64,000 bases of DNA from Lachnospiraceae oral taxon 107 str. F0167. GTDB lineage: Bacteria; Bacillota; Clostridia; Lachnospirales; Lachnospiraceae. Location of the stretch: the NCBI GenBank assembly GCA_000209465.1, contig GL890584.1:124001-188000 (forward strand), written 5' to 3'. Positions 34,587-42,998 of the stretch are shown here, one piece after another (within the stretch, counting starts at the first letter, position 1; every line of letters starts with the position of its first letter). The notes below the pieces were generated by a model, which was not told the origin of the DNA, did no database searches, and saw only the letters and a program-made list of their open reading frames with translations. Both the position numbers and the translations under genes were made by a program.

Positions 34587-35067
34587 TGTCTGCTCCCATC
34601 TGTGCCAATGTAATATTTATTTTCTTAAACATATCCTTTACATATAAATCAAAGGTATACATTATATCTCTTTCAAGTAAAAATGACTTCGGCGAAAATG
34701 AACTGATAAGATTCAATCCTTTATCTGCATATCTTATATTCAGATACATATCCGCATCTATATCCTTTGTTGTATTATCCGCAATCCATTTTTTTGTAAA
34801 CTCTTTTGAAAATTTTAATATGAGTTTGAAAGCTGTAGGTGGCTTTTTCCCCTTTATTATTTCAAAACAAATATGTCTTATTTCGCTCCAGCTACAAAAA
34901 TTTCTGTTTTGTTCCTCGTCAAAATAAGACTTATTCAGATTACCCTTTATATCAAATTTTACAAATGTGGTAAACTCCGCCTCCACAACACTGAATTTAT
35001 CAAATAAATCAGTCATAAAAAGTTTTTTGGTGAATTCCTTCACATCTAAAATCTCAAAGGCCTCCAT
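34576..35067 (-). CDS. DUF5721-like protein
   Basis: A 163-residue cytoplasmic protein typical of Lachnospiraceae. The start ILDVKEFTKKLFMTDLFDKFSVVEAEFTTFVKFDIKGNLN matches my memory of DUF5721; the middle has the W-SEIRHICFEIIKGKKPPTAFKL segment and a conserved F-xx-F region; Ile/Phe-rich strands end the chain. No catalytic motif is seen. GGAGG precedes the ATG. It is encoded immediately before the sigma-like protein with overlapping ends, so the two are coexpressed. Confidence 0.65.
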   Translation of the reverse strand: MEAFEILDVKEFTKKLFMTDLFDKFSVVEAEFTTFVKFDIKGNLNKSYFDEEQNRNFCSWSEIRHICFEIIKGKKPPTAFKLILKFSKEFTKKWIADNTTKDIDADMYLNIRYADKGLNLISSFSPKSFLLERDIMYTFDLYVKDMFKKINITLAQMGADSEG

Positions 35068-36031
35068 TTTCTTCCTCCGACCAAAGTGTAAAGAAATCTC
35101 TTCCGGAAAGAACTATATCGGGACTTTTGCAGACCTTTTCAAATTCACTCTCATTTATATCTATAGGGTTTTCCTTCGCATAATTATTATATAAATTTAA
35201 AAGATAAGCCGATTCTCTTTCTTCTTTTATTCTTTTTTTATTTCTTCTTGTGGCATCTTCATTATAACCCTTTACACATTTATAAAGCATATACTTACCC
35301 TTATCTGTGACAATCGGGCTTATACCGCCGTCCACCAAAACACTTAAAGCATTCTTTACATCATCGGATTCATTGTTTATAGCTATACTTCTTGAAATAT
35401 CGTCACTTTCCGAAAACTGATTTGCGAGTTTTACACAGTTTTCACCATTATTAAGTCTTTCCAAAAGTGTTGTTGCAAGCTCATAGTCTGAAACTTCAAT
35501 CACATAAAAATCCATTATTCTGGCTTCACTCTCACTTACCTCTTTGACATTTTTTTCTATCAGATTTTTCTTTGTCTTATTTACCAAAAAATAATCTAAA
35601 AATACGGTATCGCAATCCTCCCTGCTAAGTTCCGGGAAATCCTGTGTATTTGCCACATTTTCATCATAAAATATTTTTGAGAGCTTCAATGCTTTATTTT
35701 TTTCCTGCTCGGATAAGGTAATTTTATAATTACCTGCCACCTTCTTTAATACCACCAATTCCTTATAATAATTTTTCAAGTCATTATAAAAATTATCTCT
35801 GTAGGTAAGATTTCTTTCTCTGTCAACATAGCTGTCCCATATTGCATCTGTGTATGTACCTGTTACAATCTGAATCTCCGATACCGCAGGAATAAGCATC
35901 TGGCTGTAATTATAGCCTAAACTGTTTTCTGTAAGATTGATTTTTATATTTTCACTGATACTGTTAGTCTTTATTCCACAACCGTAAAGACAAATAGCCA
36001 TTATAAAGCCAAACAAAAATTTTCTTTTCAA
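35054..36031 (-). CDS. PrsA/SurA-like lipoprotein with parvulin-type domain
   Basis: A 325-residue lipoprotein with signal ending ICLYGC (Cys18). A helical SurA_N-like part (about 45-160) is followed by a parvulin-like region: EARIMDFYVIEVSDYELATTLLERLNNGENCVKLANQFSES near 165-205, then GISPIVTDKGKYMLYKCVKGYNED. It would assist folding of secreted proteins; the prolyl-isomerase site is not well conserved, so it may be a chaperone only. Start is TTG at 36031 with GGAG before it. It overlaps the DUF5721-like gene by 14 bases. Confidence 0.75.
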   Translation of the reverse strand: MKRKFLFGFIMAICLYGCGIKTNSISENIKINLTENSLGYNYSQMLIPAVSEIQIVTGTYTDAIWDSYVDRERNLTYRDNFYNDLKNYYKELVVLKKVAGNYKITLSEQEKNKALKLSKIFYDENVANTQDFPELSREDCDTVFLDYFLVNKTKKNLIEKNVKEVSESEARIMDFYVIEVSDYELATTLLERLNNGENCVKLANQFSESDDISRSIAINNESDDVKNALSVLVDGGISPIVTDKGKYMLYKCVKGYNEDATRRNKKRIKEERESAYLLNLYNNYAKENPIDINESEFEKVCKSPDIVLSGRDFFTLWSEEENGGL

Positions 36032-36040
36032 CTTAGTCTC

Positions 36041-36820
36041 CTAAAGCAGATAATTTAATATTTTTAAAACACCTGCATTTTCATTACTGTCTGCCATAAA
36101 TCTTGCAGCTTCCTTTGCTACGGGAGCTGCATTTCCCACTGCAAAAGAATAATATGCCGCTTTAAATATTTCAACATCATTGCCCTGATCTCCAAAAACC
36201 ATTGTTTCATTTTCGCTTATATCAAATGCTTCCTGAAGTTTTCTTAAAGCATTTCCCTTACTCACACCCTTTGCCGTACAATCAAGCCACATTTTTCCGG
36301 CATAATTTACCAAGAGCTTATCACAATATTTAGCTATAATATGATCCGCCTTTCCATATACACTTTCGGAATATGCTGAAATTTTTATTATATTTTTTAT
36401 CTTGGTAAGATCCTCCACAAGTTCTATTCTTCCTCTGTATCCGCCCCTGATCCAGTCTATTAAAAACTCATTATTCTCTTCGATATAGTAAGAATTCTCA
36501 TCCGCCACCATAGCAATCAATTCGCTGTCTTTTCTTATATCTAAAATCAGATCCTTTGCTGTTATTTCATCCATTTTATTTATAAAAAGACTTCTGCCGT
36601 TGATCCCTATATAGGCTCCATTATCCGAAATATAAAAAATCTTATTCTTTACCTCTTCAAAAACATTTTCTATACTTACCCACTGTCTGCCCGATGCGAC
36701 AGCAAAATGTATCCCTTTATCATGGAGAGCCTTTATAGCCTCTACAACTCTTTTATCAAGCTTGCCCTCACCGTCACCTACCAAGGTTCCGTCCACATCC
36801 GAAGCAATAAGTTTTATCAT
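36041..36820 (-). CDS. Cof-type HAD-IIB phosphatase
   Basis: A 259-residue HAD hydrolase. Motif I ASDVDGTLVGD is at 6-16, motif II ASGRQ near 42, and motif IV VFGDQGNDVEIFKAA near 207; a C2-type cap lies between. Such enzymes dephosphorylate sugar phosphates or flavin precursors; the substrate cannot be told. It follows the PAP2-related gene with the ATG just past its stop. Confidence 0.92.
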   Translation of the reverse strand: MIKLIASDVDGTLVGDGEGKLDKRVVEAIKALHDKGIHFAVASGRQWVSIENVFEEVKNKIFYISDNGAYIGINGRSLFINKMDEITAKDLILDIRKDSELIAMVADENSYYIEENNEFLIDWIRGGYRGRIELVEDLTKIKNIIKISAYSESVYGKADHIIAKYCDKLLVNYAGKMWLDCTAKGVSKGNALRKLQEAFDISENETMVFGDQGNDVEIFKAAYYSFAVGNAAPVAKEAARFMADSNENAGVLKILNYLL

Positions 36821-36822
36821 TT

Positions 36823-37281
36823 TTAGTATATACCTCCAATTATAAATGCTATAACTATACCCAGTATTGCACCCATAAATACCTGTAGCGGTGTATGTCC
36901 GACAAATTCCTTTAATCTTTCTTCAAAATGTTCAAAATTGTCTTCAAATATATTGTTCTCCAAAATCATATTAAGGAGCTTTGCCTGCTTTCCGGTTTCT
37001 CTTCTGACACCCATGGCATCATACATAACCACCAATGCCAAAATAAAGCTGACCGCAAACTCAAATCCCGAAAAGCCGTATTTTAATGCACTTGAAGTAG
37101 CCAATGCACAAACCGTGGCGGAATGTGAACTTGGCATACCCCCGCTTCCCCAAAGTCTGTCCGGTGAAAAAGATTTATTATACCATATATCTATAAGTGT
37201 TTTTAAAAGCTGTGCAACCAACCATCCGAGAGCCGCACTGATAAGCACCTGATTTGAAACTATCTCATCTAAAATACTCAT
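36823..37281 (-). CDS. Divergent PAP2 (DUF212) family membrane protein
   Basis: A 152-residue membrane protein with four helices. The family marks are GWLVAQLLKTLIDIW near 19, GGMPSSHSATVCALATS near 48 and YDAMGVRRETGKQA near 87, reminiscent of the acid-phosphatase PAP2 site (PSSH). The reaction is not known. GGGAGGG precedes the start; the stop of the HD gene overlaps. Confidence 0.9.
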   Translation of the reverse strand: MSILDEIVSNQVLISAALGWLVAQLLKTLIDIWYNKSFSPDRLWGSGGMPSSHSATVCALATSSALKYGFSGFEFAVSFILALVVMYDAMGVRRETGKQAKLLNMILENNIFEDNFEHFEERLKEFVGHTPLQVFMGAILGIVIAFIIGGIY

Positions 37282-37763
37282 ACGGCTCCCTCCCCTGTTC
37301 TGGTGATCTTTTTCATATTTTTAATAATTTCATTTATTGAAACCGACTTATCAGCCATAGTCAGCACCCATCCCTCCGGTGAAAGCGGAGGGAGAGGGGT
37401 TAAAGGAAACATATGTGTTTTTATCATACCGGCTTCCATACTTGTTATATTAAAATATTTTTTAGCATTTTTTGCCGCCTTAAAAGGATGTGTCAATCCA
37501 TGCAAAAATGCTCCGGTCTCCTTAACCGGTCTATGCCAGTCATAGAGGTAAAAATCATGTAGAAGTGCCGCTCTGGCAGCAGATTTATAATTTAAATTAA
37601 GTTTCTTACATACCGAATATGTAGTATATGAAACAGCAATACTGTACTCCATCGTAGATGTTGAACCATGCTGAACAAACTCATCGGTTTTTTTGAAAAT
37701 ATCGCTGCACAGTATGTCTTTAACACATTCCATATACTCTATATCTTTTAAATATTCTTTCAT
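37278..37763 (-). CDS. HD-domain phosphohydrolase-like protein
   Basis: A 161-residue protein with HD motifs: HGSTSTMEYSIAVSYTTY gives the first histidine, AALLHDFYLYDWH the HD pair near 75, and THPFKAAKNA a third metal ligand region. Metal-dependent phosphohydrolase or nucleotidase activity is likely, unknown in detail. The ATG at 37763 overlaps the glgA stop (ATGA), so translation is coupled. Confidence 0.85.
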   Translation of the reverse strand: MKEYLKDIEYMECVKDILCSDIFKKTDEFVQHGSTSTMEYSIAVSYTTYSVCKKLNLNYKSAARAALLHDFYLYDWHRPVKETGAFLHGLTHPFKAAKNAKKYFNITSMEAGMIKTHMFPLTPLPPLSPEGWVLTMADKSVSINEIIKNMKKITRTGEGAV

Positions 37764-39202
37764 CCTATCAACCAATCATACAGAGCCTGATATTCAAGTG
37801 CGGACTGTCCCCATGAGAAATCCACCGCCATTGCCCTGTCAATCATTTTATTCCATTCTCTTTTTTTATCATAATAAATATGCTTTGCAAAATTTATCCT
37901 GTCAAGCATCTCATGTGCATTGTAATTTGCAAATGAAAATCCTGTACCCTTTGACTCAAACTCATTATAGCTTTCCACCGTATCGCAAAGACCGCCCGTT
38001 TCACGAACTATCGGAATAGTTCCGTATCTGAGCGACATAAGCTGACTGAGACCGCATGGCTCAAAAAGCGAAGGCATAAGGAATGCATCCGCTGCCGCAT
38101 AAATCTTATGTGACATCTCCTCGGAATAATAAATATTTGCCGAAACTCTGTCAGGATACTTCCATGCATAATGCCTGAAGAGATTTTCATATCTGTCATC
38201 TCCGGTTCCAAGTACTACAAGCTGTACATTTTCCTCACAGATCTGCTCCATCATATATTCAACCAAATCAAATCCCTTTTGGTCTGTAAGTCTTGAAACC
38301 ACCGCCAACATAAATTTATTATCATCCACAGTGAGTCCAAGCTCATTTTGCAATGCTCTTTTATTTTTAATTTTTTCTTTTCTGAAGTTTTTTGCATTGT
38401 AATTTGCATAAATAAGTTTATCCGTCTCCGGATTAAACTCATTATAGTCTATACCGTTTACAATACCTCTAAGATCGTTTTGTCTTGCTCTTAAAAGTCC
38501 GTCAAGCCCCTCTCCGTAGAAAGGATTTTGTATCTCTTTCGCATAGGTTTTTGATACTGTTGTTATAGCATCGGCATATACAAGACCGCCCTTTAAAAGA
38601 TTGCCGTCCTTAAATGCCTCCAGCTTATCCGGAGCAAAATAATAATCGCTCAGTCCTGAAAAATACTGTATTGTCTTCATATCCCATGTTCCCTGAAACT
38701 TAAGATTATGTATCGTAAATACTGACTTTATTCCCTTGAAAAAATCACCGCCCGCAAATCTGTCCTTTAAATAAACAGGCACAAGTCCTGTCTGCCAGTC
38801 ATGACAGTGAATAAGATCAGGTCTGAAGTCCACAAGTGGCAGGGCACAAAGTGCAGCCTGTGAAAAGAAGATAAACTTTTCTATATCATAAAGCCAATCC
38901 CCATAGGGTTTTGGTCCGCCAAAATACTCTTCATTATCTATAAAATAAAAAATCACACCGTCTATTTCTTTTTTCAGTACACCGACATACTTACTTGTAC
39001 CGGCATAATCTATATAAAAATCACCTATATATTCCAGTGAGTTTCTTATTTCTTCTTTCATACACATATATTTGGGCAAAATAACTCTGGCATCAAAATA
39101 TCTTTTATCCAGATATTTCGGTAAGGAACCTACAACATCCGCCAAACCTCCTGTTTTTATAAAAGGCACTGCTTCCGATGCAACAAATAATATCTTTTTC
39201 AT
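37760..39202 (-). CDS. glgA: Glycogen synthase
   Basis: A 480-residue ADP-glucose-dependent GT5 glucosyltransferase. The N-terminal KTGGLADVVGSLPKYL motif, HCHDWQTGLVPVYL near 130, FTIHNLKFQG near 160 and the C-terminal SLFEPCGLSQLMSLRYGTIPIVRETGGL near 380 are canonical. GAGGAGG precedes the start. It is the only glycogen gene in the window; glgC, glgB and glgP are absent. Confidence 0.97.
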   Translation of the reverse strand: MKKILFVASEAVPFIKTGGLADVVGSLPKYLDKRYFDARVILPKYMCMKEEIRNSLEYIGDFYIDYAGTSKYVGVLKKEIDGVIFYFIDNEEYFGGPKPYGDWLYDIEKFIFFSQAALCALPLVDFRPDLIHCHDWQTGLVPVYLKDRFAGGDFFKGIKSVFTIHNLKFQGTWDMKTIQYFSGLSDYYFAPDKLEAFKDGNLLKGGLVYADAITTVSKTYAKEIQNPFYGEGLDGLLRARQNDLRGIVNGIDYNEFNPETDKLIYANYNAKNFRKEKIKNKRALQNELGLTVDDNKFMLAVVSRLTDQKGFDLVEYMMEQICEENVQLVVLGTGDDRYENLFRHYAWKYPDRVSANIYYSEEMSHKIYAAADAFLMPSLFEPCGLSQLMSLRYGTIPIVRETGGLCDTVESYNEFESKGTGFSFANYNAHEMLDRINFAKHIYYDKKREWNKMIDRAMAVDFSWGQSALEYQALYDWLIG

Positions 39203-39215
39203 AGCTGTTTCCTCC

Positions 39216-40865
39216 TCATCTTCTTGAGTCCGCTTCCTGTATCATTTCCCTTGCTGTTTTTAAAACAACCTCAGTCAAATTGTTTCCGCCTATCAATCTG
39301 GCTATCTCTCTTATTTTACCATCCTTATCCAGTAAATCAATATTTGTTTGAGTGGTCTTTCCGTCAGTTGATTTTGATATAAACAGATTTTGATCAGCCA
39401 TCACCGCTATCTGCGGTAAATGAGAAATACATAAAACCTGATGTCCCTTTGAGATATTACTTAACTTCTCTCCTACCTTTACCGCCGTCTTCCCGCTTAT
39501 ACCGCTGTCTATCTCATCAAATATAAGAGTCTGAATATCGTCATTATTTGCAAAAACACTCTTTAATGCCAACATTATTCTGGATAATTCACCGCCGCTT
39601 GCCACCATCTGCAAAGGTTTTAGCGGCTGACCGGGATTGGTGCTTATCAAAAATTCCACCGCATCATATCCGTCCCTTGAGATTTTATCCTTCCTTGTAA
39701 ATTTTATTTCAAATTCCACACCGAGAAAGTTTAAATCCTCAAGTTCTTCTTTTATCCTCTTTGTCAGAGTAATTGCCACATTTTTTCGTATTTCACTGAT
39801 TTTTGTACATTCCTTTAATATACTTTCTTCAAGCCTTGATGCACTCTCCTTTAATATACGAACTTCACCTTCAAAATCTTTTAAAAACTCAAGTCTTTTT
39901 TCTTTTTCTTTTAAAAGTTCTCCGATTTTTTTATAATCATTTGAGTATTTGGATTTTATATGCCTTATCGTATCAAGCCTTTCTATAACCCTGTCATACT
40001 CCTTCTCATTGTATTCAAGACTGTCAAGATATCTGTTGGTATAATGTATGGTTTCAGATATCAAATCCTCTATTGTATTAAGATTTGATGATATGGTCTC
40101 AATTTCTTCATCCAAAGCTGCAATCTCCGATACTTCCCTGATATTGTTTCCGATACTTTCATTTTCAAGGTCTTCAAGCATATTTGAGAGTACATCATTG
40201 ATTTTTGAAATATTCTTACTCTTTTTAAATATCTGCTCCAGCTCTTCTTCTTCATTTATTTTTATATCGGCAGTCTTTATTTCGGATATTTCAAAGTTTA
40301 ATATATCAATCTCTCTTTTCCTAAGCCTCTCATCACTGCCGCCCTGTATTTTTTGATTGATTGTTTTTAATTCACCATAATTTTTTGATAAACTCTTTTT
40401 AAGTGTGATAAGTTCCTCAGGGCAAAAAGAATCAAGTAAAACAAGATTATTGCCCGCACTAAGAAGTGATTGATGCTCATGTTGACCATGAATATCAATC
40501 AAGGTATCCGTAATTTCTCTAAGTTTTGCTAAAGTTACGGTTTCATCATTGATTCTGCATACACTTCTTGAATTACTTATTTTCCTTGTGATTATAAGTA
40601 AATCGTCCTCAAATGAAATATCCAGATTTTTTAATTTTTCTTTTCTCTTTTCATCCAGTGTAAAAATAAGTTCTACAAAACCCTCATTTTCACCGGTTCT
40701 TATAATGTCCTTGCTTGCCTTTGCTCCAAGTGCCAGATTTATTGAATCAATCAAGATGGATTTACCTGCACCTGTTTCACCGCTTAGTACACTAAGTCCT
40801 TCTTTAAAGTAAATATCCGCCTTTTTTATAAGTGCAAGATTTTTTATATGTAATTCTATCAGCAT
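39216..40865 (-). CDS. recN: DNA repair protein RecN
   Basis: A 549-residue SMC-like ATPase for double-strand break repair. Walker A GETGAGKSILIDSINLALG is near 30-48; a coiled-coil middle (150-380) precedes the signature MVASGGELSRIMLALKSV and Walker B LIFDEIDSGISG. AAGGAG precedes the ATG. Placed after argR, as in many Firmicutes. Confidence 0.97.
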   Translation of the reverse strand: MLIELHIKNLALIKKADIYFKEGLSVLSGETGAGKSILIDSINLALGAKASKDIIRTGENEGFVELIFTLDEKRKEKLKNLDISFEDDLLIITRKISNSRSVCRINDETVTLAKLREITDTLIDIHGQHEHQSLLSAGNNLVLLDSFCPEELITLKKSLSKNYGELKTINQKIQGGSDERLRKREIDILNFEISEIKTADIKINEEEELEQIFKKSKNISKINDVLSNMLEDLENESIGNNIREVSEIAALDEEIETISSNLNTIEDLISETIHYTNRYLDSLEYNEKEYDRVIERLDTIRHIKSKYSNDYKKIGELLKEKEKRLEFLKDFEGEVRILKESASRLEESILKECTKISEIRKNVAITLTKRIKEELEDLNFLGVEFEIKFTRKDKISRDGYDAVEFLISTNPGQPLKPLQMVASGGELSRIMLALKSVFANNDDIQTLIFDEIDSGISGKTAVKVGEKLSNISKGHQVLCISHLPQIAVMADQNLFISKSTDGKTTQTNIDLLDKDGKIREIARLIGGNNLTEVVLKTAREMIQEADSRR

Positions 40866-40902
40866 AATTCTCCTTTTAGGTACTACCCTGATATACTAAT
40901 GT

Positions 40903-41358
40903 CTATTCGTTTTTATAAACAAGTTTCCTTATTCTCTCCATAACTACTACGGTATCATCTGTGCTTCTTATAGCTGCCATGATCGTATCATCTCCCGCAA
41001 TACAGCCCACTATCTCACTCATCTGCATGGAATCAAGTGCCGCAGCTACAGCCATAGCCATACCTGATACAGTCTTTAATACCAAAATATTCTGTGCCAT
41101 ATCCATTGATACAAAGGCTTCTCTTAATATTCTTACATATTTTTCAGAGATACCGTCCTGCTTGGGCATCAGAGAATATTTCTGTCTTCCGTCTCCCAGT
41201 ATCACCTTTGAGAGTTTCAAATCTCTGATATCTCTTGAAACTGTAGCCTGAGTTACCACAAATCCGCTCTCCTCGAGCTTTTGTGCAAGTTCTTCCTGTG
41301 TTTCGATATCAAATGCATTGATAAGTTCCACAATTTTTGAATGTCTTTTTGTTTTCAT
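40903..41358 (-). CDS. argR: Arginine repressor ArgR
   Basis: A 151-residue regulator. A winged helix covers about 1-70 (KIVELINAFDIETQEELAQKLEESGFVVTQATVSRDIRDLKL); the C-terminal hexamer/arginine-binding domain has AAALDSMQMSEIVGCIAGDDTIMAAIRS. It represses arginine synthesis genes when arginine binds. The gene order argR-recN is conserved in Firmicutes. Confidence 0.97.
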   Translation of the reverse strand: MKTKRHSKIVELINAFDIETQEELAQKLEESGFVVTQATVSRDIRDLKLSKVILGDGRQKYSLMPKQDGISEKYVRILREAFVSMDMAQNILVLKTVSGMAMAVAAALDSMQMSEIVGCIAGDDTIMAAIRSTDDTVVVMERIRKLVYKNE

Positions 41359-41359
41359 A

Positions 41360-42184
41360 TCAAATCCTATTCATTTTATTTCTGATATTGTCAAGGAAAC
41401 TTCCCTTTTTTAATTTTATCAATCCGGCAAATATTTCCGACTCCCTCAGTTCAATAACATCCCCGTTTTTCAGGCTTACACTGTCATCTCCATCCACAAC
41501 CAGCTCTCTTGTCGCCTTAAGATTGTCATTAAATGAAATCCTTATCACCTTTGAAGATGAAAGTACTATACTTCTCTGACTCAGTGCATGAGAGCAGATA
41601 GCTGTAATCAGCATCATTCTTGAACTTGGCTCTATGATGGGACCTCCGGCGCTCAAATTATATGCTGTTGAGCCTGTAGGCGTTGCTACAATTATACCAT
41701 CAGATGAATATTCATTCAAGAAATCCCCGTCAATATAAACATTGCATCTTATAGTTTTTAACATTTCTCTTCTTGTAATTACGGCTTCATTAAGGGCATT
41801 TAAGCTGTGCAGCTCTTTTCCTTCTCTTATAACTGTTGCGGTTATCATCATTCTTTTCTCTATGAAGTATTTATCATCTATAAGAATATCCACCATATAT
41901 TTAAAATCTTTTGCACTGCTGATACTTGTAAGATAACCCATATGTCCCATATTTATACCGATTAGCGGAATACCAAGATGTGATATATCCCTTGCCGCTC
42001 TTATAAGAGTACCGTCTCCTCCAAGAGTTATTACACAGTCCACTTTCGGAAATTTGTTTATATCTATATATCCATAAGATTTATAGCATACTCCTCCCCT
42101 GTCATTTATCTCTTTTTCCAAACTTAAAAGTGCTTTTTTTATTCCGTCCTTTTCACTGTTTCCGACAAGAAAAAAAGTTTTCAT
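41360..42184 (-). CDS. nadK: NAD kinase
   Basis: A 274-residue NAD phosphorylase-type kinase making NADP. The catalytic GGDGTLIRAARDIS is near 55, followed by GINMGHMGYL; SLNALNEAVITR near 125 and TPTGSTAYNLSAGGPIIEPS near 170 are standard. GGAGG precedes the ATG. Confidence 0.97.
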   Translation of the reverse strand: MKTFFLVGNSEKDGIKKALLSLEKEINDRGGVCYKSYGYIDINKFPKVDCVITLGGDGTLIRAARDISHLGIPLIGINMGHMGYLTSISSAKDFKYMVDILIDDKYFIEKRMMITATVIREGKELHSLNALNEAVITRREMLKTIRCNVYIDGDFLNEYSSDGIIVATPTGSTAYNLSAGGPIIEPSSRMMLITAICSHALSQRSIVLSSSKVIRISFNDNLKATRELVVDGDDSVSLKNGDVIELRESEIFAGLIKLKKGSFLDNIRNKMNRI

Positions 42185-42206
42185 TTATCCTCCGTTAATA
42201 TCGCTC

Positions 42207-42998
42207 TTATAAACTTTCATGCGCCGTATTTACTATAGCGCTAATATCTATATCCTTATTATTTTCTCCGTTCTTTATAAGATGATACAGATATTCAATA
42301 TTTCCTTCCGGACCTTTCACCGGAGAAAATTCCAGCTCCTCTATGGAAAAATTATTTGCCCTTGCGTATTCAAAGCAGTTTTCAATCACCTCGATATGTG
42401 TGGATTTTTCTCTTACCACACCTTTTTTGCCCACCTTCTCTCTTCCGGCTTCAAACTGCGGCTTAATAAGCGCCACTATTTCTCCGTTTTCTTTTAAAAG
42501 ATTGTAAGCGGCGGGCAAAACCTTTGATAGGGATATAAATGACACATCTATACTTGCAAAATCAATTTGCTCGCCTATATCCTCAGGCTTTACATATCTT
42601 ATATTGGTCTTTTCCATGACTGTTACTCTTTCATCATTTCTAAGTTTCCATGCAAGCTGTCCATGCCCCACATCCACCGCATAGACCTTTATTGCTCCGT
42701 TTTGCAACATACAATCGGTGAATCCTCCGCTGGATGCCCCTATATCCATACAGATTTTATTCTCCACATTTACATCAAAGCATTCCATAGCCTTTTCAAG
42801 CTTTAATCCTCCACGACTCACATACTTTAATGTATTTCCACGCACTTCTATATTTACATTTTCGGAAAATGTCTGTCCGGCTTTATCTTCCTTTTGACCG
42901 TCCACATATACTATACCGGACATTATTACAGCCTTAGCCTTTTCTCTACTTTCGGCAAGTCCACGCTTTACCAAAAGTATATCCAATCTATCTTTCAT
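42207..42998 (-). CDS. tlyA: TlyA-family rRNA 2'-O-methyltransferase
   Basis: A 263-residue protein: an S4 RNA-binding domain (1-65, LDILLVKRGLAESREKAKAVIMSGIVYVDGQ) then an FtsJ-like methyltransferase with MDIGASSGGFTDCMLQNGA near 84 and VDVGHGQL near 108. Members methylate 16S or 23S rRNA. It overlaps the dxs 3' end by 11 bases. Confidence 0.95.
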   Translation of the reverse strand: MKDRLDILLVKRGLAESREKAKAVIMSGIVYVDGQKEDKAGQTFSENVNIEVRGNTLKYVSRGGLKLEKAMECFDVNVENKICMDIGASSGGFTDCMLQNGAIKVYAVDVGHGQLAWKLRNDERVTVMEKTNIRYVKPEDIGEQIDFASIDVSFISLSKVLPAAYNLLKENGEIVALIKPQFEAGREKVGKKGVVREKSTHIEVIENCFEYARANNFSIEELEFSPVKGPEGNIEYLYHLIKNGENNKDIDISAIVNTAHESL

